Assembly (NCBI RefSeq): GCF_004827385.1
Contig: NZ_SRXN01000004.1
Coordinates: forward strand, 1-64,000
From: Ensifer sp. MPMI2T
Lineage (GTDB): Bacteria; Pseudomonadota; Alphaproteobacteria; Rhizobiales; Rhizobiaceae
Reading direction: 5' to 3'
Length of the DNA: 64,000 nt
The position numbers and the translations under genes were made by a program. Below the pieces are notes generated by a model. It saw only the letters and a program-made list of their open reading frames with translations. It was not told the origin of the DNA and ran no database searches. Of the stretch, positions 37,872 through 48,926 are shown in pieces; the stretch's first letter is position 1, and every line of letters begins with the position of its first letter.

Positions 37872-39404
37872 CTAAAGCGTGGCCCCCAGATGCCAGGGCA
37901 CGAATTCATTGTCGCCGTAGCCGAACAGTTCGCTCTTGGTCTTGCGGCCGGAAGCCGTATCGATGATCAGACCGAAGATTTCACGGCCAAGCCCGGCGAT
38001 GGTCGCCTCCCCCGAAGCGATCACACCGCAATCGATGTCCATGTCTTCCTCCATGGCACGATAGAGCGGCGTGTTGCTGGTGAGCTTGATCGACGGAGCG
38101 GGGCGACAGCCGAAGCAGCTTCCGCGTCCCGTGGTAAACGCAATGACGTTGGCTCCGCCGGCGACCTGGCCGGTTGCCGAAACCGGATCGTAGCCGGGCG
38201 TATCCATGAAGACCAGCCCGTGCTCGGTCACACGCTCGGCGTAATTGTAGACAGCCGTCAACGGCGACCGTCCGCCCTTCGCGACTGCACCGAGCGACTT
38301 TTCCAGGATGGTCGTAAGGCCGCCGCGCTTGTTGCCCGGCGAAGGATTGTTGTCGAGCGACGCCCCGTGCAAGACAACGTAGTTTTCCCACCAGGAAATC
38401 AGCCCGTCGAGCTTCACCGCGACCTCTTCATTAACTGCGCGGCTCCGCAAGAGATGTTCGGCGCCGTATATCTCCGAGGTTTCCGAGAGGATTGCGGTGC
38501 CGCCCGCACCGGCGAGAATATCGACCGCCGCGCCGAGTGCGGGGTTCGCCGTCACGCCCGAAAGACCATCGGAGCCGCCGCATTGCAAGCCGACGATGAT
38601 CTCGCTGATCGGTATCGGCACACGCCGGGCCGTTGCGACTTCCTGGGCGATTTCATCGAGCACGCCGAGCGCGCGCTCGACCGAGCGGCGGGATCCGCCC
38701 GCCTCCTGGATGTTGAAATGGCGCTTTTCCGCGCCGGAGCCGCTCTGGCCGTAGAGCGTCAACTGGTTGACTTCGCAGCCGAGCCCGACCATCAGCACGC
38801 CGCCAAAATTGGCGTGGCGGGCATAGCCGGCAAGCGTCCGGTGCAGGTTCTTCATCCCGTCGCCGGTGGAAGACATGCCACAGCCCTGGTCATGCACGAT
38901 CGGCACGAAGCCATCGATGCCCTCATATCGCGGCAGAATCCGCCTGTTGGCCTCGTCGGCGATGGCGCGACAGACCGTGGTGGAACAGTTCACGCTGGCG
39001 ATAATGCCGATATAGTTGCGTGTGGCGGCCCGTCCGTCGGCCCTGCGGTACCCAAGGAAGGTTCGCGCCTTGTCGGCGGCGCTTGCGGATTCGGGCGCAA
39101 CGGCGGCGCCGATCGCAAGACGGTCCTGGTCAAAGGCGAGATTGTGCGAATGCACGTGGTCGCCGGCGCCGATGTCGCTGGTCGCGCGGCCGATCGCCTG
39201 GGCGTACTTGATCACCGGCTCGCCGCTTCCAATCGCCCGCACCGCAACCTTGTGGCCGGGCTCGATCCGCACGGTGGCGGCGGCGCCGCCCGGAAGCGCC
39301 TGCCCTGCCTCGATCGGAAAGGTTGCTACGGCGACATTGTCCTCCGGCGAGAGAAGGATTGAAGACGGGGCGGACAAAAGCGGCACTCCTGAATTTCGCT
39401 TCAT
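37872..39404 (-). CDS. UxaA/GarD-family sugar acid dehydratase
   Basis: 510-aa protein of the altronate/galactarate dehydratase family, with an N-terminal SAF-like domain (about residues 15-95) followed by the large catalytic UxaA domain (NCSTTVCRAIADEAN, DQGCGMSSTGDG, GLQCGGSDGLSG, all conserved). These are iron-dependent enzymes dehydrating aldonates to 2-keto-3-deoxy acids. I chose the ATG at 39404; a TTG at 39443 is possible. First gene of the dehydratase-AKR unit, with a candidate operator 27 bp upstream. Which aldonate it uses is not visible. Confidence 0.85.
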   Translation of the reverse strand: MKRNSGVPLLSAPSSILLSPEDNVAVATFPIEAGQALPGGAAATVRIEPGHKVAVRAIGSGEPVIKYAQAIGRATSDIGAGDHVHSHNLAFDQDRLAIGAAVAPESASAADKARTFLGYRRADGRAATRNYIGIIASVNCSTTVCRAIADEANRRILPRYEGIDGFVPIVHDQGCGMSSTGDGMKNLHRTLAGYARHANFGGVLMVGLGCEVNQLTLYGQSGSGAEKRHFNIQEAGGSRRSVERALGVLDEIAQEVATARRVPIPISEIIVGLQCGGSDGLSGVTANPALGAAVDILAGAGGTAILSETSEIYGAEHLLRSRAVNEEVAVKLDGLISWWENYVVLHGASLDNNPSPGNKRGGLTTILEKSLGAVAKGGRSPLTAVYNYAERVTEHGLVFMDTPGYDPVSATGQVAGGANVIAFTTGRGSCFGCRPAPSIKLTSNTPLYRAMEEDMDIDCGVIASGEATIAGLGREIFGLIIDTASGRKTKSELFGYGDNEFVPWHLGATL

Positions 39405-39430
39405 GGGCAATGGCAGCACAATCAATTTGT

Positions 39431-39453
39431 CTTTTATCCACAATAGACAGAAT
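39431..39453 (+). promoter_or_regulatory. Candidate GntR operator, copy B
   Basis: CTTTTATCCACAATAGACAG plus AAT in the 335-bp divergent gap between the dehydratase gene and the GntR gene; matches 36471-36493 at 18 of 23 positions. The position fits repression of the dehydratase promoter and perhaps autoregulation. Apart from it, the gap shows no gene or repeat. Confidence 0.55.
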
Positions 39454-39739
39454 TACGTCAACAGGTATTATGCTCGAAAACCGGCGTCGGCGGTCGCCGT
39501 CGGCCGAGGCGGGGCGGTAGGAGACTGGAGCCAATCAGATGTCGAAATATCCCCGCCACGGCCAAGACAAATCAGCGCCGCCACGCTACAGCGTGACTCC
39601 TTCGCACGGTTTCGGATGAAGGGGTCACACGGGCGATTCACAGTGCCGCAGCGAACGTCTGGCAAGGCGCGCTGCGCCATTGAGCAGCAACACGTTTCGG
39701 GCCGAGGCCCGCAGCAACAGGGGACTAGCCGAACCTTCC

Positions 39740-40618
39740 ATGGCGAAGCAGAACACAGTATTCAAGGATGCCTTCAATCGCTGCCTCAACCTCTTGGCGG
39801 AGACCTCCACGCTGCCGTCCGAGCCCGAACTCGGACAGGTGCTGGGGGTGAGCCGCACCACCGTTCGCGCCATTCTCACCCGCTGTGAGGAACTCAAACT
39901 GATCATCTGGGACAAGCGCCGGAAAATCGTGCTGCGCCGTCCGGAACCATCCGATTATTTTCCGACGGAAGAGACCAGCTCGCTTGCGGAAATCATCGAA
40001 CGCAGCTTCATGCGCCGGATTCTGGCCGGCGGCGCCGAGCCCGGCATGCAGATCAATGAGCTTGAACTCGCACGCGAGATCGGCACCGGCACTACGAGCG
40101 TGCGCGAGTTCCTGATCCGCTTCAGCCGCTTCGGCCTGATCGAGAAGCGACCGAACAGCCACTGGGTGCTCAAAGGTTTTACCCGCGAGTTCGCGCTCGA
40201 GCTGACGGAAGTGCGGGAAATGTTCGAGCTCCGCTCCGCGGCGAGCTTTGTCAGCCTGCCGGAGGACCACCCCGCCTGGGAGGAGCTGAAAACGATCGAG
40301 GCCGTGCATCGCGAAATCCTAGCGGACATCGACAACCGCTACAGGGAATTTTCCGAGCTCGACGAGCGCTTCCACCTGCTGGTCCACAAATCGTCCAGCA
40401 ACCGCTTCATCATCGATTTCTACGACATCATCGCGATCGTCTTCCACTATCATTACCAGTGGAACAAGGCGAACTCGCGCGAACGCAATGCGCGCGCGCT
40501 CGAAGAGCATCTTGCCTATATCGCCGCACTCCAATCGCGCGACCCGAAGCAGGTGGACCAGGCTTGCCGGCGGCATTTGAAGTCGGCGCGGGAGACCCTG
40601 CTCCAATCCATTCCGTAG
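39740..40618 (+). CDS. GntR/FCD-family regulator with two winged helices
   Basis: 292 aa. Residues 10-67 form one GntR winged helix (LPSEPELGQVLGVSRTTVRA), residues 82-146 a second (ELELAREIGTGTTSVREFLI), and about 155-288 the FCD ligand domain with candidate metal ligands D208, H212, H257 and H279. A single HTH is normal for the family, so the duplication is unusual. Divergent from the dehydratase gene. Probably represses the sugar cluster until a pathway intermediate binds (inference). The start is uncertain: ATG 39740 or TTG 39680. Confidence 0.85.
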   Translation: MAKQNTVFKDAFNRCLNLLAETSTLPSEPELGQVLGVSRTTVRAILTRCEELKLIIWDKRRKIVLRRPEPSDYFPTEETSSLAEIIERSFMRRILAGGAEPGMQINELELAREIGTGTTSVREFLIRFSRFGLIEKRPNSHWVLKGFTREFALELTEVREMFELRSAASFVSLPEDHPAWEELKTIEAVHREILADIDNRYREFSELDERFHLLVHKSSSNRFIIDFYDIIAIVFHYHYQWNKANSRERNARALEEHLAYIAALQSRDPKQVDQACRRHLKSARETLLQSIP

Positions 40619-40651
40619 CCGGCTACCGGGCTATCCCAACTCGGCCGCCGC

Positions 40652-41452
40652 TCAGTAGCCGGATTGGGGCATCGAGGTTTGTTGCTCGCCTGAAAATTCC
40701 TGCCGCAAGCGCTGCGTCGCGCTGACGAGGAGCGTGACGTCGGTGCCGATGGCCATGAAATCGGCGCCGAGATCGCGATAGTCGCGCGCCTGGGCGAGGT
40801 CGAGAGTCATGATGCCGCGCGCCTTGCCGGCGCGTTTGATGCGCGCAAAGGCGTCGACGATGGCGGCTCGGACATCGGGATGACCCGAGTTGCCGAGGTG
40901 GCCCATGTCTGCGGCAAGGTCGGCCGGGCCGATAAAGAGGCCGTCCACGCCGTCGAGCGCCGCGATTTCATTGATCGCGTCCAGCCCCTTGCGGCTCTCG
41001 ATCTGCAGGATGAGGCAAATCTCCTCGTTTGCCGTCTTGAGATAGTCGCCGATCCGCCCGAAATTCGAGGCGCGGCCAAGCGCGGCGCCGACGCCTCGAA
41101 TGCCGTGCGGCGGATACCGAACGGCGCGGACCAATTGCTGCGCCTGCTCGACGTTATCGACCATCGGGATAAGAAGGGTCTGAACGCCTGTGTCGAGCAC
41201 CAGCTTGATAAGCGCCGTATCGCCGACGGGGAGACGAACGATCGGATGGCTGCCGCGCCCGGAGATCGCGCTGAACTGCGCCGAGAGAAGCGGCAGATCG
41301 TTCGGCGCATGCTCGCCGTCGATCAGCAGCCAATCGTAGCCGCTGTCGGCCACGACTTCGGCAGCGTAGGGGCTCGCTAGCGCCACCCACAGGCCGAGTT
41401 GGAACCGGTTTTCGCGGATCGCCGCTTTAAAGGGGTTCGTCGGGGCGGGCAT
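40652..41452 (-). CDS. HpcH/HpaI-family 2-keto-3-deoxy acid aldolase
   Basis: 266-aa class II aldolase. Catalytic H48 in LLIDGEHAPND; metal-binding Glu and Asp in LQIESRKG and GPADLAADMG. Relatives cleave 2-keto-3-deoxy-L-rhamnonate, 4-hydroxy-2-oxoheptanedioate and similar acids to pyruvate plus an aldehyde. It converges on the GntR gene and appears to have its own promoter. In this cluster it could cleave 2-keto-3-deoxy-fuconate to pyruvate and lactaldehyde (inference). Confidence 0.88.
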   Translation of the reverse strand: MPAPTNPFKAAIRENRFQLGLWVALASPYAAEVVADSGYDWLLIDGEHAPNDLPLLSAQFSAISGRGSHPIVRLPVGDTALIKLVLDTGVQTLLIPMVDNVEQAQQLVRAVRYPPHGIRGVGAALGRASNFGRIGDYLKTANEEICLILQIESRKGLDAINEIAALDGVDGLFIGPADLAADMGHLGNSGHPDVRAAIVDAFARIKRAGKARGIMTLDLAQARDYRDLGADFMAIGTDVTLLVSATQRLRQEFSGEQQTSMPQSGY

Positions 41453-41526
41453 TGATCGCTCTCCTCAAATATCAAATATCAGGACCTGTCTGTGCGGGAT
41501 CTCGGGGAAGTTTGTCCACTGTGCCT

Positions 41527-41637
41527 GCCCCTCATCCGCCTGCCGGCACCTTCTCCCCGCGGGCGGGGAGAAGGAACATGCCGCGCTCTCCTAAGTCCCC
41601 TCTCCCCGCAAGCGGGGAGAGGGCTAGGGTGAGGGGC
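41527..41637. repeat. GC-rich hairpin repeat family 2, unit 2 (inverted)
   Basis: 111-bp unit, GCCCCTCA...TGAGGGGC, with the same two hairpins as at 37744-37855 in the opposite order. It occupies much of the 289-bp gap between the aldolase and aldehyde dehydrogenase genes. Confidence 0.8.
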
Positions 41638-41691
41638 AATCTAGCTCCGTCTTCAGAATCGATGACAAAGACTAGCGTCTTCGCGACAAAA

Positions 41692-41726
41692 GAAAACCGG
41701 CCAGGACTTTCCGGCCGGCTTGTTTT
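41692..41726 (-). terminator. Terminator of the aldehyde dehydrogenase gene
   Basis: Stem CCGGCC / GGCCGG extended by flanking A/T pairs; on the minus strand it is followed by TTTTCTTTT. It starts 15 bp after the stop codon at 41742. Confidence 0.75.
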
Positions 41727-41741
41727 CGACCGGCTCTACCC

Positions 41742-43196
41742 TCAGGCGATGCCGCCAAGGCAGACGTATTTGATCTCCACGAACTCCTCGATGCCGTATT
41801 TCGAGCCTTCGCGGCCGAGGCCGGAAAGCTTGAAGCCGCCGAAGGGGGCCTCCGCCGTGGAGACCAGGCCGGTATTGACGCCGACCATGCCGTATTCGAG
41901 TGCTTCCGCGACGCGGAAGACCCGGGCGAGGTCCTTGGCGTAGAAATAGGAGGCGAGACCGAACTCGGTATCGTTGGCCTGGGCGATCACATCGGCCTCG
42001 TCCTTGAAGCGGAAGAGCGGCGCCACCGGACCAAAGGTCTCTTCGCGCGCGAGCGACATCGCCTGCGTGACGTCGGCAAGCACCGTCGCCTCGTAGAATG
42101 TGCCGCCAAGCGCGTGGCGTCGGCCGCCCTGGACGACACGGGCGCCCTTGGCAAGCGCATCAGCCACATGCTCCTCGACCTTGGCGAGCGCCGGCTGGTC
42201 GATCAGCGGACCGAGAATGACGTCTTCCTCCATGCCGTTGCCGGTCTTCAGCTTGGCAACCGCGACGGCAAGCTTCTCGGAGAAGGCCTCGTAGACGTCG
42301 TCCTGAACATAGATGCGGTTGGCGCAGACGCAGGTCTGGCCGTTGTTGCGGAACTTCGCAATCAACGCCCCCTCGACGGCCGCGTCGAGATCGGCGTCGT
42401 CAAAGACGATGAAGGGCGCGTTGCCGCCAAGCTCCAGACCGAGCTTCTTGATCGTGGTCGCGCTCTGGCGATAGAGCTCGGCACCGACTTCCGTTGAGCC
42501 GGTGAAGGTCAGTTTGCGCACGGTCGGGTTCGAGGTCATCTCGGCGCCGATCTCGCGCGCCGAACCGGTGATGACGGAAAAGAGGCCCTTCGGCATGCCG
42601 GCGCGTTCTGCGAGCACGGCGATGGCAATCGCGGAGAAGGGCGTCTGTCCTGCCGGCTTCAGCACCATGGCGCAACCGGCGGCAAAGGCGGGACCGGCCT
42701 TGCGGGTGATCATCGCGTTCGGGAAGTTCCAAGGCGTGATCGCGGCGACGACGCCGATCGGCTGCTTCATCACCAGGATGCGCTTGTCCTTCTGATGGCC
42801 GGGGATGAGGTCGCCATAGACGCGACGCGCCTCTTCCGCAAACCACTCGATGAAGCTTGCACCATAGACGATTTCGCCGGTCGCCTCGGCCAACGGCTTG
42901 CCCTGCTCGACCGTCAGGATCTGGCCGAGATCGTCCTTGTTCTCGATCATCAGCTCAAACCAGCGGCGCAGAACGCCCGCGCGCTCCTTGGCGGTACGCG
43001 CCGCCCATTCCTTTTGCACGCGCGCCGCCGTCTCGATCGCAGCCCTCGTCTCGGCGGCACCGAGCTTCGGGACGAGGCCGATGATCTCGCCGGTCGCCGG
43101 GTTGTTCACCTCGATCGCGTTTTTTGGGTCGGCTTCGATCCAGTTTTCGCCCACGAGAGCGGCCTGGCGAAACAGCGACGGATCTTTCAAGTTCAT
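41742..43196 (-). CDS. gabD: NAD(P)-dependent aldehyde dehydrogenase (GabD-like)
   Basis: 484-aa ALDH superfamily enzyme closest to succinate-semialdehyde dehydrogenase. Catalytic Cys in NNGQTCVCANR and general-base Glu in LELGGNAPF; cofactor loop FTGSTEVG. It is 33 bp after a PLP decarboxylase gene, so the two are probably co-transcribed. It could oxidise an amine-derived semialdehyde, or lactaldehyde from the neighbouring sugar pathway; the sequence does not decide. A terminator follows. Confidence 0.88.
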   Translation of the reverse strand: MNLKDPSLFRQAALVGENWIEADPKNAIEVNNPATGEIIGLVPKLGAAETRAAIETAARVQKEWAARTAKERAGVLRRWFELMIENKDDLGQILTVEQGKPLAEATGEIVYGASFIEWFAEEARRVYGDLIPGHQKDKRILVMKQPIGVVAAITPWNFPNAMITRKAGPAFAAGCAMVLKPAGQTPFSAIAIAVLAERAGMPKGLFSVITGSAREIGAEMTSNPTVRKLTFTGSTEVGAELYRQSATTIKKLGLELGGNAPFIVFDDADLDAAVEGALIAKFRNNGQTCVCANRIYVQDDVYEAFSEKLAVAVAKLKTGNGMEEDVILGPLIDQPALAKVEEHVADALAKGARVVQGGRRHALGGTFYEATVLADVTQAMSLAREETFGPVAPLFRFKDEADVIAQANDTEFGLASYFYAKDLARVFRVAEALEYGMVGVNTGLVSTAEAPFGGFKLSGLGREGSKYGIEEFVEIKYVCLGGIA

Positions 43197-43229
43197 GGCG
43201 CGTCCTTCCTCGGAAAAAATCTACAGAAC

Positions 43230-44636
43230 TTATACAACTTTTTTCGCCAGCTCGACAATGGTCCTGAATGCCGTTTCTGCATCCTCCTTGGCCATGCTGA
43301 ATTGCCCCGCCTGGAAACGAATGGCAATGCGTCCGTCGACACGTGTCTGCGTCAGGTAGATGCGGCCGTCATCGTTGATCGCCTTCACCAGGGCGAGATT
43401 GTGGGCGTCGGCATCGGAACCGCCGGCATGTCGAAACGAAAAGAGAGACAGAACCGGTTCAGTAACGATTTCGAAGCCCGCTTCGTTCCGCAAACGCTCG
43501 GCGAGTTCGCGCGACCAGCGGACATGGTTGCGGATCATCTGCCGCAATCCCGAAAGGCCGTGGAAGCGCAGCAGGAACCACAGCTTGAGGGCGCGAAAGC
43601 GCCGGCCGAGGGGAACGGACCATTCGGAATAATTAATGATCCCGTCCTGCCCATGCGTCTTCAGAAATTCAGGATGGATCGCCAGCGTGCGTACGAGATC
43701 GTCAGGGTTGCGGAGGAAATGGGCGGAGCAGTCGAACTGTGCTCCAAGCCATTTGTGCGGATTGAAGACGACCGAATCGGCACCCTCGACGCCTTGCCAG
43801 AGATGGCGGAATTCCTCGCAGATCATGGCGGCACCCGCCCAGGCCGCGTCGACATGGACGTAAAGCCCGTGTTCGCGGGAGACGCGGACCACCTCGGCAA
43901 TGTCATCGCAGGCGCCGACGCTGGTGCCGCCGGTGCAGGCGATAATGCCCGCCGGGAGATAACCCGCCTCGCGATCCGCCTCGATTGCGCTCGCAAGAGC
44001 GGCGCAGTCCATCGCCCGACGCTCGCCGACGGTCGGTATCCGAACAAGATTCTGTTCCCCTATGCCGCTCACCCAGATGGCGCGGTCGATCGAGGTGTGG
44101 ACCTGATCGGAGGAATAGATGCGCACACTGGGATTGGCGGCGAGCCCTGCCCGATTGCCGTTCCAGGCGAGAGCCCTTTCACGCATCACCAGAACCGCGG
44201 CGAGCGTGGCGGAGGACGCGGAATCCTGGATGACGCCGGAAAAGCCCGTCGGCAGGCCAATCGCCTGCCGCAGCCAGTCGAGCATCCTCGTTTCGAGTTC
44301 GGTCGCCGCCGGAGAGGTCTGCCAGAGCATGCATTGCGCCGCGACCGAGGTCACCAGATATTCGGCGACGACGGAGACGGGTGCGGCATTGGCCGGGAAA
44401 TAAGCAAAGAAACGCGGATGCTGCCAGTGGGTCATGCCCGGCATGACAATCGTCTCGAAGTCCTCGAAGATCCGCTCCATGGCCTCACCGGCTTCCGGAG
44501 GAGATTGTGCGATCTGGCCCGCTATCTCACCGGCAGCCGTCTGCGCTCGGACGGGACGAGCCCGAAGCGACTGCCGGTAGTCCACACCCCATTCCGCGGC
44601 CTTGGCCGACCAATATCTGAACGTTGCTTCGTCCAT
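43230..44636 (-). CDS. Group II PLP-dependent amino acid decarboxylase
   Basis: 468-aa fold type I decarboxylase related to aromatic-L-amino-acid, tyrosine and 2,4-diaminobutyrate decarboxylases. The PLP lysine is in FNPHKWLGAQFDCSA, the substrate-side motif is PGMTHWQHPRFFAYFP, and HVDAAWAGA carries the cofactor-binding Asp. Start at 44636 with GGGAGGG upstream. It precedes the aldehyde dehydrogenase gene, suggesting an amino acid to amine to acid route or an unrelated pairing. The substrate is unknown. Confidence 0.85.
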   Translation of the reverse strand: MDEATFRYWSAKAAEWGVDYRQSLRARPVRAQTAAGEIAGQIAQSPPEAGEAMERIFEDFETIVMPGMTHWQHPRFFAYFPANAAPVSVVAEYLVTSVAAQCMLWQTSPAATELETRMLDWLRQAIGLPTGFSGVIQDSASSATLAAVLVMRERALAWNGNRAGLAANPSVRIYSSDQVHTSIDRAIWVSGIGEQNLVRIPTVGERRAMDCAALASAIEADREAGYLPAGIIACTGGTSVGACDDIAEVVRVSREHGLYVHVDAAWAGAAMICEEFRHLWQGVEGADSVVFNPHKWLGAQFDCSAHFLRNPDDLVRTLAIHPEFLKTHGQDGIINYSEWSVPLGRRFRALKLWFLLRFHGLSGLRQMIRNHVRWSRELAERLRNEAGFEIVTEPVLSLFSFRHAGGSDADAHNLALVKAINDDGRIYLTQTRVDGRIAIRFQAGQFSMAKEDAETAFRTIVELAKKVV

Positions 44637-44767
44637 CGTTCCCTCCCTCTTCCATGTTGCGGTTCCATCGATGCTGGAACTTTTGTAGCGTGACGCCGAA
44701 TCCGCCCTCCTGGCCGTGACGCTGGGACTTCCCAAGAGGATTCACGCGCAAACAAGGATGTTCGTTC

Positions 44768-45364
44768 GTGACAGAAATCAACCATAGAAGAGCCGACCAC
44801 CCGATCCACTCGATTTTCCTGGAGCGGTGGTCGCCGCGCGCCTTTACCGGCGAGGAAATCAGCGAGAAGGATCTGCTTGCCCTCTTCGAGGCGGCACGTT
44901 GGGCGCCTTCGGCGAGCAACAATCAGCCCTGGCGCTTCGTCTATGCCCGCCGCGGCACCGAGCACTTTGCGTCGCTCTTGGGGATTCTCGACGAAAGCAA
45001 CCAGCGCTGGGCGAAAAACGCCTCGGCGATCGTGATCATTCTCTCGAAGACCCACAGGCTTACTTCAAACGGCGAGATGCGACCGGCCTACACCCATGCC
45101 TTCGACACCGGTGCCGCGTGGTTCGCGCTCGCGCTGCAGGCGCAACTTGCCGGCTTACACGCACATGCGATGGCGGGGGTCGACCGGGAAAAGGCCGTGC
45201 GCGTGCTCGGCGTGCCGGAGCATTATCGGGTGGAAGCCGCCGTCGCGATCGGCAAACTTGCCGACCCGTCGACCCTGCCAGACGATCTGCGCGAGCGGGA
45301 AAAGCCGAGCCAGCGCAAGCCGCTTGCCGATTTCGTTTTCGAAGGCCGCTTCAAGGCCGACTGA
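44768..45364 (+). CDS. Nitroreductase-family FMN oxidoreductase
   Basis: 198-aa nitroreductase fold protein with the FMN-binding RWSPRAFTGEEIS and ARWAPSASNNQPWRF motifs. It starts with GTG behind AAGGA. Divergent from the decarboxylase gene. The physiological substrate is unknown; the family reduces nitroaromatics, quinones or flavin intermediates. Confidence 0.88.
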   Translation: MTEINHRRADHPIHSIFLERWSPRAFTGEEISEKDLLALFEAARWAPSASNNQPWRFVYARRGTEHFASLLGILDESNQRWAKNASAIVIILSKTHRLTSNGEMRPAYTHAFDTGAAWFALALQAQLAGLHAHAMAGVDREKAVRVLGVPEHYRVEAAVAIGKLADPSTLPDDLREREKPSQRKPLADFVFEGRFKAD

Positions 45365-45379
45365 TCACGCAAAAGAAAA

Positions 45380-45399
45380 CCGGCGCCTTTCGGCGCCGG
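45380..45399 (-). terminator. Terminator of gyrB
   Basis: 8-bp perfect stem CCGGCGCC / GGCGCCGG with a TTTC loop; on the minus strand it is followed by TTTTCTTTT. Lies between the converging nitroreductase gene and gyrB and may serve both. Confidence 0.85.
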
Positions 45400-45419
45400 C
45401 AAAATCTGGATCCTGCGGA

Positions 45420-47861
<2,442 letters not shown>

Positions 47862-47988
47862 TCAGGTCTTTCCAGGTTGCGGACGTCGTGATTCGGTGCG
47901 AATCACAGCGCGGAGGCCTTACGGACTATAGGAAATTTGTCCACGGCTTCCAAATCCCGGGCCGCGCTCGGCGGTCGGGAACAGGCTT

Positions 47989-48366
47989 TCATCCCCTGTC
48001 ATTATCAGGAATTGTGGCTTTTTCCAAAATATCTTCCAAAGCCCGGATCGTCTCTTCCGACAAACCGCGTATCTGCCCGCTCAGGCGGTTGGCAAATGCG
48101 GTGTGGCCGGGCGGCAGGCCGGACGTATCGAGCACCACCTTCGGGTCGGATATATCGGCGATCCGGAAGAGCTCGTCCGCCTCGTCCCAGATCACATTGA
48201 AATAGCCGGCGACGCGCTGAAGAAAGTCGAAGCTCGGCTGTCCGCGCTTGCCATGCTCAAGCGCTGAAAGGTACGCCGCGGAAACACCGATCGCCGCCGC
48301 CATCTGCTTTTGCGACACACCCTTTCTGCGCCGCAGCTCGCGCATGGCCTCACCAAAGGGCGTCAT
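47989..48366 (-). CDS. XRE-family helix-turn-helix regulator
   Basis: 125 aa with an N-terminal Cro/C1 HTH (about residues 8-62; KGVSQKQMAAAIGVSAAYLSALEHGKRG region) and a short C-terminal tail. Last gene of the Tim44-mltA-Smr-XRE minus-strand unit; its ATG overlaps the Smr gene stop by 4 nt (ATGA). The target genes are not evident. Confidence 0.88.
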   Translation of the reverse strand: MTPFGEAMRELRRRKGVSQKQMAAAIGVSAAYLSALEHGKRGQPSFDFLQRVAGYFNVIWDEADELFRIADISDPKVVLDTSGLPPGHTAFANRLSGQIRGLSEETIRALEDILEKATIPDNDRG

Positions 48367-48926
48367 GTCGCACTTCCCCTAGCGCGCGCGAGGCGGACAT
48401 AGAGCGCGCCCTCGCCACCGTGGTTGCGCGACGCCGGCTCATAGGACGAGATCAGCGGACGGAACTCCGGGAGCGAAAACCAGAGAGGCACCGCCCGCTT
48501 CAGCGCACCGTCGCTTCCGAGCGACGTGCCCTTGCCGGTAATGACAAGGACGTGACGAAGGCCGCGCTCGTGCGCCTTCAGGAGGAACTGCAGGAGCAGG
48601 CCATGCGCTTCGCTCTGGATCATGCCGTGCAGGTCGATCCGCGCTTCGAGTGCCACACGGCCCTTTGCAAGCTTGCGCTTCACCGGCCTTTCAAGCGGAT
48701 GATGACGACGCTCCGCCTTGCCTTTGCTGAGCGTGAAGCCCGGCTCGGCCTTTTCTTGCGGTGTTGTCGCGACCGTCGGCGAATCCGGCGCTGCGGGCGC
48801 AACCTCTTCGCTCTCGCCAAGCAAATCCGCGAGATCTTCGAGACGGCCAGGCATTGGCCGGGTCGAACGTGCGACCTTCCCCCAAAGAATGCGATCCTCC
48901 GGTGAAAGCTTCTTTTCCCTAGCCAT
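48363..48926 (-). CDS. Smr-domain protein
   Basis: 187 aa: a low-complexity N-terminal half (about 1-85) and a C-terminal Smr domain (ARIDLHGMIQSEAHGLL, VLVITGKGTSLG) as found at the end of MutS2. The family has nicking or RNA-endonuclease activity in some members. The start at 48926 overlaps the mltA stop by 8 nt. Rhizobial genomes commonly pair it with mltA. Confidence 0.85.
   Translation of the reverse strand: MAREKKLSPEDRILWGKVARSTRPMPGRLEDLADLLGESEEVAPAAPDSPTVATTPQEKAEPGFTLSKGKAERRHHPLERPVKRKLAKGRVALEARIDLHGMIQSEAHGLLLQFLLKAHERGLRHVLVITGKGTSLGSDGALKRAVPLWFSLPEFRPLISSYEPASRNHGGEGALYVRLARARGSAT

Noticed and set aside
39434-39442. Perfect DnaA box TTATCCACA upstream of the dehydratase gene
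   Set aside because: Isolated, 16 kb from the predicted origin, and contained in the candidate GntR operator; a single 9-mer is expected by chance.
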